A DNA stretch of 64,000 bases from Tamlana sp. 2_MG-2023 (GCF_030548465.1 NZ_JAUOSF010000005.1:248001-312000), one strand, 5' to 3'. Positions 33,671 to 42,066 are shown, numbered from the stretch's first letter. Program-made: numbers and translations. Notes: generated by a model not told the origin, from the sequence alone.

Positions 33671-36565
33671 ATGAAAGTAGAATACCCCATCGTACCTGCT
33701 TACGGAAGCAATCCTAGCGAAATAGAAAAAGAAAAGACCAATGCTTATCATTTTGGGCATAACAATAGAAACGGGTTTTTTCCGCTTGGAATAAATAATT
33801 CTTGGCATGGCGGCATACATATTGAAGGTTTGGGTACCCAAGTACGCGCCATAGCTGACGGACGCATTATTGCCTACCGTTTTGCTGAAGACTATTTACT
33901 TGAAAAAGATAGTGAAACGGCTAAATATTCCAATAGCTTCATGTTAATGCAGCATGATTTTGAAACTCTAGAAAAAATAAAATTTCGTTTTTATAGTCTG
34001 TACATGCACTTGCAGCCTAAAGAGGAGCTAATAGCTAAAAAATATGGCGAAAATATTCCTGATTTGTATGCCAAGAATATGGTAAAAGCGAATATAAAAT
34101 CTCATGAAATCGGATTGAAAATACGTCGATATTGTAAGGAGGATACAGAGCAATCGGCTGAAACGCAATTTGTAAGCAAAGGCGGTTTGTTGAAAAAAGA
34201 GCCATCAGTAACACTGCTAGATACCCATTGGACGAATGCCGACGATTTTAAAAATAAGTATGTGATTTGTTCTTATAAAGGTGATAAGTTCTGTGCCTAT
34301 CGTGGTTGGTTATTAGATTATAACGATGAATTTTATCAAGTGAACCATAAACAAGCAACCGATGATGATTTTTTTAGACCCTATGCAGTAGAAGGCACCA
34401 TGTTGTTTGACGGGATTGGTGGGAATTATGTCAAGATGGAATCTCAAAATACAGAACTTGAAATTGAATTTACAAAAGATGCCGACTGGTACAAAATTAA
34501 GGGCACTCGAAATTATGTACTAGCAGCGGATTGCACGCCGATTACTAAAAAAATAAAGGACGATGTTAAATTTAACTCCGTTGAAAACGTTAATGTACCC
34601 ATAAAAGCAGGGCAGATAATTGGTAACCTTGGTCAATACGACTCAGAAAATCGAAAATCATACAATGCGCTCCATTTGGAGGTGTTTACAGATGATGCTA
34701 ATCTTTCAGGATTTTTAAATAATAATAAAGATAAGGATCAAACGACTTATGAAGTTGAGAAAGGTAAAACACTGCATGTTGGAAAGCCGTGTGATTTTTT
34801 AAAAGCAAAAACCAAAGTCAAAATTTATCAAAGTGATGGGGATTATACTCAAATCGGATTTGAAGATGAAACGGCTGTTGTGCCACGCGACACTCTTGAT
34901 TATGGAGGGAAAAGAAGCATATATGTTAAAGGGAGTAAAACAAATAAAAGTGTATACACGATAAAGGAAGCTCATTTTGATGAAATTAATATAAAACTTA
35001 AAGGACTTTTGGAAGATGAAAAGTCTGAAGTATATTTCATAAATGAAACCGGGGATGAAAAATTAGATAGGACTATAGGTTACGGAACTAAATATTCAGG
35101 AAAAAAGTTTTGGGTAAAATCTACAAAGGTTACGGGAGATCCTGGTGCCTGGGTAAGTTTAGTGGCTGATATTGATACCGTATTTGAAAATAAGCCTAGC
35201 GATAATTCAAAAGGTGTTGAAGTACTGAAAACCTCGAAAATAAGAAAAACAACTGAAGCGAAAGATCATGCTGGTGAGACTTGGTGGCATATAAAGACTA
35301 AGCAAGAAGAAGGTTGGATTAAAAAAAGTGAGCTTACAGAAAAGAACCCTTATAAGTGGGAAGAGTTTGGGTGGAAGGTTTTAGAAAATACTGGTGACCA
35401 ATATTTTTACATGTTCGGTGAGTTTGTTGAAAAAAGCAGTCCGCATAAGTTTGTGGAGGACATTTGGGAACAAGCCGATACCGATGGTGATTCTAAACTG
35501 TCTAATTTTGAGTTGCAGCAGGTTATGCGAAATAAGGAGTCTCTAGATCACGTTAGTAAATTGATTTGTAAACACGAGAGCGAGTGGAATACCTGGGAAA
35601 ATATAGATAAATTTGAGTCGGAGCTAAAAGAAATATATAAAAAAGGCATTGAAGGAAAGCAGGAGCTAGTAGCCCAGCGCGATGCTAAAATTTCTGTACT
35701 CAAAGACAAGATTAAAAACTTAAGTTTTTGGCATGAAATAGAGGAAGGCGATTTGTCTAATACGAAAGCTGAGGATTGTGGAAAAAGAAAGTTTCCTAGA
35801 GAATCTAATGTTTATCACTTTCATCCCATCGCTTTTGTGGAGCAGATGAAGATGATTGTGGGAGGACAGAATGTGATCAATATTTATTGGGATGGGACTA
35901 TTAGTAAATTAGAAAATGAAAAATTAGAAGCGGGGACTGAAATAAAGATTGTTTATCATGACGTTAATGGAGAAACTCATATACTTGGAAAGTCAAAAGC
36001 TATAATCACAAGAAGGCACACTAAAAAGAATACAATATCTACAATTAGTAAAGATGATATTCTTATGGTTTACGTTAAAGATTTTCCGAGTTATTCAAAA
36101 GGTAATGTGAAATTCAAGTTCGCTGTTTGGAATTCAAATTCAAATAGGTGGTATATTAATCCATATTGTTTAGCAGGGCTGTTGGGGGCGATGATTGAAG
36201 AGAGTATAGAAGATTTGAGTTTTAATGGTTTTAGTGTGAAAAATGGTAATACTGCGGGAGGTAGTTCTTCACATATAAATGGAAAGGTAGGGGATTTACG
36301 ATATTTAAGTATTAATAAAAACGGAGAAAGAACCTTGTTGCAGGATTCTCATTTTGATTATGATAGGCAGGTGAAGTTTAATAATGCATTGTATAAATTT
36401 GGGTGGGGTGTAAATGGAGAAAATTATTCGGAAAATTTTTCACATAATGGAGAATCGACTTTATTGCCTCATACAAAACATATGAAAAAGACAACAGGGA
36501 ATGCGAAATATAGACATCACCACCATATTCACTTAAAAGGTTTTGATTTTTCTAGAATAAAATAA
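33671..36565 (+). CDS. Putative T6SS peptidoglycan-hydrolase effector (degenerate M23 + EF-hand + LAS/M15-like)
   Basis: This 964-residue protein has no signal peptide. Residues 40-340 resemble an M23 fold (WHGGIHIEG...VRAIADGRIIAY, FYSLYMHLQP, IKAGQIIGNLG, ALHLEVF). The HxxxD site reads H46-x3-H50 and the usual HxH reads A-x-H335, so this part may be inactive. SH3-like segments follow. A canonical EF-hand loop (D603-T-D605-G-D607-S-K-L-S-N-F-E614) comes next, and then an unidentified KLICKHESEW motif. The C-terminus has H868-x6-D875 and H952-x-H954, the metal-site pattern of LAS (M15/MepA) D,D-peptidases. A PAAR gene precedes it and a lipoprotein follows after 3 bases, fitting an effector-immunity pair that targets the cell wall. 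Confidence 0.72.
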   Translation: MKVEYPIVPAYGSNPSEIEKEKTNAYHFGHNNRNGFFPLGINNSWHGGIHIEGLGTQVRAIADGRIIAYRFAEDYLLEKDSETAKYSNSFMLMQHDFETLEKIKFRFYSLYMHLQPKEELIAKKYGENIPDLYAKNMVKANIKSHEIGLKIRRYCKEDTEQSAETQFVSKGGLLKKEPSVTLLDTHWTNADDFKNKYVICSYKGDKFCAYRGWLLDYNDEFYQVNHKQATDDDFFRPYAVEGTMLFDGIGGNYVKMESQNTELEIEFTKDADWYKIKGTRNYVLAADCTPITKKIKDDVKFNSVENVNVPIKAGQIIGNLGQYDSENRKSYNALHLEVFTDDANLSGFLNNNKDKDQTTYEVEKGKTLHVGKPCDFLKAKTKVKIYQSDGDYTQIGFEDETAVVPRDTLDYGGKRSIYVKGSKTNKSVYTIKEAHFDEINIKLKGLLEDEKSEVYFINETGDEKLDRTIGYGTKYSGKKFWVKSTKVTGDPGAWVSLVADIDTVFENKPSDNSKGVEVLKTSKIRKTTEAKDHAGETWWHIKTKQEEGWIKKSELTEKNPYKWEEFGWKVLENTGDQYFYMFGEFVEKSSPHKFVEDIWEQADTDGDSKLSNFELQQVMRNKESLDHVSKLICKHESEWNTWENIDKFESELKEIYKKGIEGKQELVAQRDAKISVLKDKIKNLSFWHEIEEGDLSNTKAEDCGKRKFPRESNVYHFHPIAFVEQMKMIVGGQNVINIYWDGTISKLENEKLEAGTEIKIVYHDVNGETHILGKSKAIITRRHTKKNTISTISKDDILMVYVKDFPSYSKGNVKFKFAVWNSNSNRWYINPYCLAGLLGAMIEESIEDLSFNGFSVKNGNTAGGSSSHINGKVGDLRYLSINKNGERTLLQDSHFDYDRQVKFNNALYKFGWGVNGENYSENFSHNGESTLLPHTKHMKKTTGNAKYRHHHHIHLKGFDFSRIK

Positions 36566-36568
36566 TTT

Positions 36569-37225
36569 ATGGGAAGAAATTTATTAGTAATCGTCTTGCT
36601 GCTTATTTGTATTAGTAGCTGTAAGGAAGCGAAAAAAGAAGAGAAGCAGGTGTCAGTGTCTGTTATAGAAACTAACGAGTTTCAAAAATGTATTCGTCAG
36701 CTAACATTTTATGACGATTACGAAATAGATATTCATGGAAGCGTTCGAGAAAATGATGAAGGTTTTTTTCTGAATAAAAAGAAAATCAAGAAGACCGATA
36801 GCTGTATTTTTGATTATTTAAACAGTACTCATACGAATCATAGTGATGATTTTTTCTATAATATAGATAGCAAAAAATATTATCCAGTCTTTAAAAAGAA
36901 GTTAGAGAATAGAGTTGTTGTTGGGAGTTTTGTTGAGTATTATGGTGAGAATGATATTCCTGGGGTGTTATTGCAACTTAATTTGTTCGATTTAGACGGG
37001 AATCAAGTAGATTATCTAATAGTTTTTAACAGGTTTAGTTTTGAAATATCTATTCAATACGATTTTATGATTAATGAAGCCTTTTCAGAGATAGAAATAA
37101 GTAAAATAGAAGAAGATTGGATTTTATTCGATGATGAAGGTGAAATGATAGAACGGAAAGAGCCATTAATAAGTAAAGAAAAAGAAGTTGTTAGAATTAC
37201 GAAAAATGGTTTTGTGAAAAAATAA
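36569..37225 (+). CDS. Lipoprotein, candidate immunity protein for the PAAR-linked effector
   Basis: The 218-residue protein has a signal peptide with lipobox ISSC (C18) and no recognised family. It is acidic and beta-rich in appearance (YDDYEIDIHGSVRENDEGFFLNKKKIKK; VVGSFVEYYGENDIPGVLLQLNLFDLDGN). It starts 3 bases after the effector gene. A lipoprotein faces the periplasm, which is where a peptidoglycan hydrolase would act, so an immunity role is the simplest reading. That role is inferred from context, not from homology. Confidence 0.62.
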   Translation: MGRNLLVIVLLLICISSCKEAKKEEKQVSVSVIETNEFQKCIRQLTFYDDYEIDIHGSVRENDEGFFLNKKKIKKTDSCIFDYLNSTHTNHSDDFFYNIDSKKYYPVFKKKLENRVVVGSFVEYYGENDIPGVLLQLNLFDLDGNQVDYLIVFNRFSFEISIQYDFMINEAFSEIEISKIEEDWILFDDEGEMIERKEPLISKEKEVVRITKNGFVKK

Positions 37226-37245
37226 ATTATTTAAAATAAAATTAA

Positions 37246-37273
37246 CCGACAGCGCGGACTTGTAGTCCACGCC
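37246..37273 (+). repeat. REP hairpin, outer left copy
   Basis: The core GCGCGGACT-TGT-AGTCCACGC forms a 9-bp stem with imperfect pairs near the base. Confidence 0.72.
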
Positions 37274-37285
37274 ACCATACATAAC

Positions 37286-37313
37286 CCGATAGCGCGGACT
37301 TGTAGTCCGTGCC
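37286..37313 (+). repeat. REP hairpin, inner left copy
   Basis: CCGATA then GCGCGGACT-TGT-AGTCCGTGCC gives a 9-bp stem with one G-T pair. It matches the left ends of both deletion derivatives. Confidence 0.78.
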
Positions 37314-37365
37314 GTATATAAAATATTAAATCAGTACCCCAAAAAAGTTTCTAAAAATAAAAGAG

Positions 37366-37920
37366 TTGTCTACAAAATATAAAGCTACAGAGAAGGACGT
37401 CGCGTATTTTATAACCATAACATCAGTAGGTTGGGTAGATGTTTTTACTAGGTTACGGCAAAAGTATGTTATAATAAATGCATTAAAATATTGTCAACAA
37501 CATAAAGGTTTAGAGATTTATGCTTATTGTATAATGAGCAGTCATATTCACTTACTTTGTAAGGTAGACGAGTTAGCTTTGTTAAGCAATGTTATAAGAG
37601 ATTTTAAAACGTTTACTTCAAAAAAAATTATAGAAACAATCATAGAATATCCAGAAAGTCGAAGAGAATGGTTGTTAGATTATTTTTCTAAAGCTTGTGC
37701 GCATTTAAAAAGGAATCAGAAGTATAAAGTTTGGCAAGATGGTTATCATGCAGAAAAAGTGTATTCAAACAAGTTCATAAAGCAAAAAGTAAATTATATA
37801 CACAATAATCCAGTTGCAAATAAAATTGTAGAAAAGCCAGAAGATTATTTGTTTAGTTCCGCTCGAAATTATGCAGAACTGGATAGTGAAATAGATATCG
37901 ATACAATATATTTGTTTTGA
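37366..37920 (+). CDS. REP-associated tyrosine transposase (RAYT, Y1 HUH family)
   Basis: The 184-residue protein has the Y1 transposase HUH motif in YCIMSSHIHLL (H60-x-H62) and the RAYT signature YIHNNPV with candidate catalytic Tyr144, preceded by KVWQDGYHAEKV. RAYTs cut and join single strands at REP hairpins. The start is TTG (37366), conserved in the two deleted copies. Flanking REPs on both sides support an intact RAYT/REP system. It lies directly after the effector-immunity pair. Confidence 0.88.
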   Translation: MSTKYKATEKDVAYFITITSVGWVDVFTRLRQKYVIINALKYCQQHKGLEIYAYCIMSSHIHLLCKVDELALLSNVIRDFKTFTSKKIIETIIEYPESRREWLLDYFSKACAHLKRNQKYKVWQDGYHAEKVYSNKFIKQKVNYIHNNPVANKIVEKPEDYLFSSARNYAELDSEIDIDTIYLF

Positions 37921-37932
37921 GTTCTTAGTGTT

Positions 37933-37959
37933 GCACGGACTACAAGTCCGCGTTATCGG
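37933..37959 (-). repeat. REP hairpin, right end of the RAYT element (inverted)
   Basis: GCACGGACT-ACA-AGTCCGCG then TTATCGG is the reverse complement of the left REP, so the element has inverted ends. Confidence 0.78.
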
Positions 37960-38010
37960 AATTGATATTGAGGTGATTCATGTTATTCAACAAACGATTA
38001 TAAATTAGAT

Positions 38011-38760
38011 ATGAAACGAGCAAAGTTAGTTCCACTGGTAACTTTAAAAAGAGAGAAGTTGTCTATTGCTCAGATTGCAGAACAGGTTATTAATTTTTAT
38101 GTGAAACTGTCCTTATCCGATGCAGACTTTAATCAAATAAGTGTTGTGTCAGAAAAGAAGCCTTTATATCAAAGTATTAATGTTAATGCCGATGCTGCAA
38201 AACAGCAGTTAGCAGAAGAGGTTCTACATAAAAACATTAAGGAAATCCAGAAAATGGATAAAGTAGAAAATCCAACTCCTGATTTTGTCATGAGTGAATC
38301 TATTATATCTATTGGTTTAGAAGTAAAAAGCCAAAATACTTCTTTGATGACTTTAAATTTCAGTTTCCAAAATTCAAATAGTTTTAGGTCGAAAATAGCT
38401 AGTATATCAGTAGATTAAGTATGTTTTGATACTTTGGAAAAAGCCAAGTTCTTTTTGGATACAGCTAAAGCATCTTTTTTAGTTGATTATTCAGTGATTA
38501 AAATTTCTGATAGAGATATTAATAAATCGGTTAGAGGTCTTAAAACTCCTTTAGGTTGGATTACTTATTTTTCAAATGATTATGAAATACCCATCCCTGA
38601 TTATCTGGAAGGCATTGAGTACGAACATACGGACAATGGGAAGTACTTAATCTTGACAAGGGAAAACCCTATTGCTCCTGAATTGCTAGAAACCATTAAG
38701 GAAAAGCTAATAAACTTAATGGGTGAGATAAAAGAGAGAGTGCCAGAATACAGTAAATAA
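38011..38760 (+). pseudogene. Imm52-like immunity gene broken by an in-frame stop
   Basis: The first 135 codons (to TAA at 38416-38418) and the next 114 codons are in the same frame, with no stop after the break until 38760. Read through, they form one protein of about 249 residues. Its C-terminal part (GLKTPLGWITYFSNDYEIPIPDYLEGIEYEHTDNGKYLILTREN) resembles the Imm52 family of polymorphic-toxin immunity proteins. A TTG at 38434 could restart translation of the second half. I read it as a recently inactivated orphan immunity gene; no matching toxin gene is nearby. The family call is from memory of the pattern. Confidence 0.6.
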
Positions 38761-38768
38761 AGACTTAG

Positions 38769-38795
38769 AAAGCCTGATTTTGGCGGGGCTTTTTT
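38769..38795 (+). terminator. Probable terminator after the immunity pseudogene
   Basis: AAAGCC pairs with GGCTTT over a 12-base loop and a T run continues. A nested GGGGC/GCCCC hairpin overlaps its right side. Confidence 0.5.
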
Positions 38796-38972
38796 ATGCC
38801 CCATAAGCAGCTCTTGCTTTAGAGTCACGGATGTAGGTATCAATAATATCAAAAAGCTTGCTTTGAGAGTTAGCATCCAGAAGGGGCGACTCAAATATAT
38901 GTTCCTGAGCCATATAGACAGATAGGAAGCGCTTTTGATAATCTCAAACCGATTTTAGTGAACAAATAGATC
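38796..38972. other. Gene-poor stretch before the first RAYT deletion copy
   Basis: The 474 bases between the pseudogene and the SGNH gene hold a terminator, this stretch and the deletion copy at 38973-39197. On the minus strand 38794-38913 could encode 39 residues (MAQEHIFESPLLDANSQSKL...). I cannot support it as a gene; it may be a remnant. Confidence 0.35.
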
Positions 38973-39197
38973 CCGATAGCGCGGACTTCTAGTCCGTGCC
39001 ATACATAAAATATAAAAGCAGCACCCCAAGAAAGTTTCTAAAAATAAAAAGAGTTGTCTACAAAATATAAAGCTACAGAAAAGGACGTGGTGTATTTTAT
39101 AACAATAACAACAGTAGGTTGGGTAGCTGTTTTTATTAATACAATATAATTGTTTTGAGTTCTTAGTGTTGCACGGACTACAAGTCGGCGCTATCGG
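38973..39197 (+). mobile_element. Non-autonomous RAYT derivative, copy 1 (225 bp)
   Basis: It keeps the left REP, the 5' UTR, the first codons of the transposase (from TTG 39054), the last codons and 3' end, and the inverted right REP. About 450 bp of the gene is missing. The residual frame ends early at TAA 39147-39149 (31 codons). It shares its deletion junction with copy 2. Confidence 0.8.
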
Positions 39198-39234
39198 GGG
39201 TTACAAACCTTGATACTTTCCACATTGCCTGCCA

Positions 39235-40185
39235 TTACTTATGCAAAATGTTGTGCGTTCGTGCTTTTTCTTTATTTAACATTTCAATAATTTTAGGAGA
39301 AAATAAATCAACACCTTCTTTGTTCATGTGATGTTCATCGTAAAAGTGTATTGAGTCGTTCAAGTTTATGATTTTATTGAAGTTATAATATTCAGTATAA
39401 CTTTCCATTATAGAATCAAACTGTCCAACATTTGAATAACGTGAGTAATATGAAGGACTAACTGGAGCAAACACTAATATCACTTTGATATTTTTTGATT
39501 TTAACATCTTAATAATTTCTTCAAATGCAACAATTTGATTTTGATTAAGTTTTATTTTGTGTTTACCAAATGCTCTAGGCGTCCAGTAACAACCTTTTCT
39601 CTCAACATATCCCCCTCGAAAGTATGTATCATTTCCTTTTATTGAATCCTCTATAAATGAACTGTTTATTTTAAAGAAATCACTAATCATCCCATATGTT
39701 AAAGTGTTGTACACTTTTGGGTTACTATATTTTAGAGCCATTTCAATAGCGTATTGATCAACCGCATCATTAGCTAGTAAATGTAAAGATGATTCAATTC
39801 CATCAATTTCAAAAGTTGCAGGAAAAACTTCAAATACAACTGTTTTTGGATTTAATTGATATAAGTATCTTTTTAAAAGAGTTAAAGTTTGAAGGGGAGT
39901 CCCCGCCTTACAGCCTAGGTTAAAACATTTATATCCCCCTTTTTCTATATCTCGTGTATTGAATCCTCTAATAGCGTGAGATGAACCTAAAAATAAAACA
40001 TCAATGTTATCTGTACTTTTAACCTCTTTTAATCTTGAATAAAGATGACCTACAGAACCAATTGGGTATTTCAAGTTGGGGATTAGTGAACTAGGTATTA
40101 TACTGCCACAAATAAATATTGAAAATAAATATATTATTGAAGAGTATAAAGTAAATAATATTAAACTTGATAAAAAGCGTCTCAT
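39235..40185 (-). CDS. Membrane-anchored SGNH-like protein partnered with MBOAT acyltransferase
   Basis: The 316-residue protein has one N-terminal membrane helix (MRRFLSSLILFTLYSSIIYLFSIFICG). The rest resembles SGNH/AlgX-DltD-like proteins, with the nucleophile block VLFLGSSHAIRGF and the C-terminal D-x-x-H block HFYDEHHMNKEGVDLFS. The frame extends 19 codons upstream, but starting at 40185 puts the helix first and leaves a 4-base gap after the MBOAT gene. It probably works with that protein to O-acylate a cell-surface glycan outside the cytoplasm. The glycan is unknown. Confidence 0.72.
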   Translation of the reverse strand: MRRFLSSLILFTLYSSIIYLFSIFICGSIIPSSLIPNLKYPIGSVGHLYSRLKEVKSTDNIDVLFLGSSHAIRGFNTRDIEKGGYKCFNLGCKAGTPLQTLTLLKRYLYQLNPKTVVFEVFPATFEIDGIESSLHLLANDAVDQYAIEMALKYSNPKVYNTLTYGMISDFFKINSSFIEDSIKGNDTYFRGGYVERKGCYWTPRAFGKHKIKLNQNQIVAFEEIIKMLKSKNIKVILVFAPVSPSYYSRYSNVGQFDSIMESYTEYYNFNKIINLNDSIHFYDEHHMNKEGVDLFSPKIIEMLNKEKARTHNILHK

Positions 40186-40189
40186 ATTC

Positions 40190-41638
40190 TTAGAATTGAA
40201 AGTATATAAAAGGTGATTCATTGGTTTGCATATACATACCAATTGTAAAAATTATAAGAGAATAGCATAGCCATCTCACAATTCGGGTTCTCTTTAACCA
40301 TAATTTTTCAATTGCATATTGATCTTCTCGACCAATCCACTCGATTAAAAGAAATAAAGAAATAAGAAAAATAATAGTTTTATATTTCCAATCGATATTA
40401 AGTAATAAAAATGAACCAGGGTATTTGAAAATACTTGTTATATATTGTACTGCGTGTTCAATATTTTCCGCTCTAAAAAATATCCAAGCAAAAACAGTAA
40501 GTCCAAAAGTCAACAAAATAAATGATAATTCTTTTATGCTTGGAAGCAATTTTCCTTTAGCCACAATATCTATATTGTTTCTATTATTTTTAGTTATCAT
40601 GAGAGGCAAAAAGTAAATAGCATTCAAGGCTCCCCAAACAATAAAGGTCCAGTTTGCACCATGCCAGAAACCACTAATAATAAAAATAATAAAAATATTA
40701 CGGACTTTCATCCAAGTTCCGCCTCTACTTACTCCTAATGGGATGTATAGGTAGTCTCTGAACCAAGTGGATAAAGAAATATGCGAGCGTCTCCAAAATT
40801 CGGCCATGTCTCTTGAAAAGTAAGGGAATGCAAAGTTTTGTTTTAAGTTAAATCCGAAGAGTCTTGATGTGCCAATTGCAATATCCGAATATCCTGAGAA
40901 GTCTCCATATATTTGAAATGTAAAGAAAATAGCACCAAGTACTAAAGTGCTTCCATAGTAATCAGCAGAATTATTAAACATCTCATTAGCATATTGAGCA
41001 CAGTTATCTGCTATAACAATTTTTTTAAATAGTCCCCAAAGAATTTGACGCATTCCATCTACAGCTTTAGAGTAATCAAAGTGTCTTTTTTGATAGAACT
41101 GAGGTAAAAGATTTGATGCTCTCTCAATTGGTCCTGCAACTAGTTGAGGAAAGAAACTAACGAAAGCAGAAAAGGCAATAAAGTCTTCGGTAGGGTGAAG
41201 GTTTCGCTTGTAAACATCAATTGTATAACTTAAAGTTTGGAAAGTGTAAAAGCTAATTCCAACTGGTAAAATTATGCTTAATCCTTGTGCATTTATTGAA
41301 TATCCAAAAAATGAAAAAGCAGTTATAAAGTTGTCAAGAAAGAAATTGTAGTATTTAAAAAAACCTAAAAACCCAAGGTTGACTCCAATGCTTATCCAAA
41401 GCAGGATTTTTCTTTTAAATATTCTTTCTTCTTTTGACAAAAGTATGCCTATAGAATAGTCCACTACTGTACTGAAAAAAATCAAGGATAAAAATCTCCA
41501 ATCCCACCAACCATAGAACAAATAACTAGCTAGAACTATTAGGGAATTTTGTAGTTTCAAGTTTTTATTTGTCACAAACCAATATGAAATAAAGGCAATT
41601 GGTAGGAAAATTGCAAAATCAATTGAATTAAAAAGCAT
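40190..41638 (-). CDS. MBOAT-family O-acyltransferase (AlgI-like)
   Basis: The 482-residue polytopic membrane protein matches AlgI/DltB-type acyltransferases: LPVGISFYTFQTLSYTIDVYKR, FFPQLVAGPIERASNLLPQF, DFSGYSDIAIGTSRLFGFNLKQNFAFPYFSRDMAEFWRRSHISLSTWFRDYLYIPLG and the catalytic His in FWHGANWTFIVWGALN. It carries acyl groups across the membrane for polysaccharide O-acetylation. The SGNH partner follows in the same transcript. The pair is flanked by two copies of the deleted RAYT element. Confidence 0.9.
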   Translation of the reverse strand: MLFNSIDFAIFLPIAFISYWFVTNKNLKLQNSLIVLASYLFYGWWDWRFLSLIFFSTVVDYSIGILLSKEERIFKRKILLWISIGVNLGFLGFFKYYNFFLDNFITAFSFFGYSINAQGLSIILPVGISFYTFQTLSYTIDVYKRNLHPTEDFIAFSAFVSFFPQLVAGPIERASNLLPQFYQKRHFDYSKAVDGMRQILWGLFKKIVIADNCAQYANEMFNNSADYYGSTLVLGAIFFTFQIYGDFSGYSDIAIGTSRLFGFNLKQNFAFPYFSRDMAEFWRRSHISLSTWFRDYLYIPLGVSRGGTWMKVRNIFIIFIISGFWHGANWTFIVWGALNAIYFLPLMITKNNRNNIDIVAKGKLLPSIKELSFILLTFGLTVFAWIFFRAENIEHAVQYITSIFKYPGSFLLLNIDWKYKTIIFLISLFLLIEWIGREDQYAIEKLWLKRTRIVRWLCYSLIIFTIGMYMQTNESPFIYFQF

Positions 41639-41755
41639 TGAATTTTAATTAAAATTTAAGTTTGTGAAAGTAGTGTTTTCTTGCACAACGCACAACGGAT
41701 TCCGTAAATGGCTTGTTGTGTAATTTAATCATCAAATACAAACCGAACAGAAAAC

Positions 41756-41990
41756 CCGATAGCGCGGACTTGTAGTCCGTGCCATTCCGTGCCATACATA
41801 AAACGTTAAACCAATACCCCAAGAAAGTTTCTAAAAATAAAAAGAGTTGTCTACAAAATATAAAGCTACAGAAAAGGATGTCGCGTATTTTATAACAATA
41901 ACAACAGTAGGTTGGGTAGCTGTTGTTGTTAATACAATATATCTGTTTTGAGTTCTTAGTGTTGCACGGACTAAAAGTCCGCGCTATCAG
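41756..41990 (+). mobile_element. Non-autonomous RAYT derivative, copy 2 (235 bp)
   Basis: It has the same structure and deletion junction as the copy at 38973. The residual frame (TTG 41847 to TGA 41949-41951) is open and encodes 34 residues: the transposase N-terminus joined in frame to its last residues (NTIYLF). The left side has a partly repeated REP arm (GTGCCATTCCGTGCC). Confidence 0.8.
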
Positions 41991-42002
41991 AGTTTTATAA
42001 AC

Positions 42003-42037
42003 AAAAAAAAGCCCCACAAATAATTGCAGGGCTTTTT
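42003..42037 (-). terminator. Intrinsic terminator of metK
   Basis: On the minus strand AAAAAGCCC pairs with GGGCTTTTT, and the T tract extends to eight T. Confidence 0.85.
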
Positions 42038-42066
42038 AAATCTATAATTTTAAAACATTCAAATTT

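Larger units (their letters stand above)
37246..37959 (+). mobile_element. RAYT element: tyrosine transposase gene between inverted REP hairpins
   Basis: Two direct REP hairpins (37246-37273 and 37286-37313, core GCGCGGACTTGTAGTCCGTGC) lie left of the transposase gene. One inverted REP (37933-37959) lies right of it. The 5' UTR, gene start, gene end and right REP recur in two shorter copies at 38973-39197 and 41756-41990, so the unit behaves as a discrete mobile element. Confidence 0.78.

Noticed and set aside
33189-37225. A complete type VI secretion locus
   Set aside because: Only a PAAR protein and its presumed cargo are present; no sheath, tube or baseplate genes are in the window.
38794-38913. 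39-codon minus-strand frame next to the first RAYT copy
   Set aside because: It has no recognisable family, sits over a terminator hairpin and has no promoter; recorded only as a possible remnant.
40186-40242. Longer N-terminus for the SGNH protein
   Set aside because: It overlaps the MBOAT gene end and puts a polar stretch before the membrane helix; the next ATG fits with a 4-base gap.
37246-41990. A CRISPR array from the repeated GCGCGGACT hairpins
   Set aside because: The hairpins are REP ends in pairs around a RAYT gene or its remnants, without regular spacing or spacers.
41649-42017. 122-codon minus-strand frame
   Set aside because: It runs across the deleted RAYT copy and the metK terminator, has no recognisable domain, and opposes the element's own residual frame.
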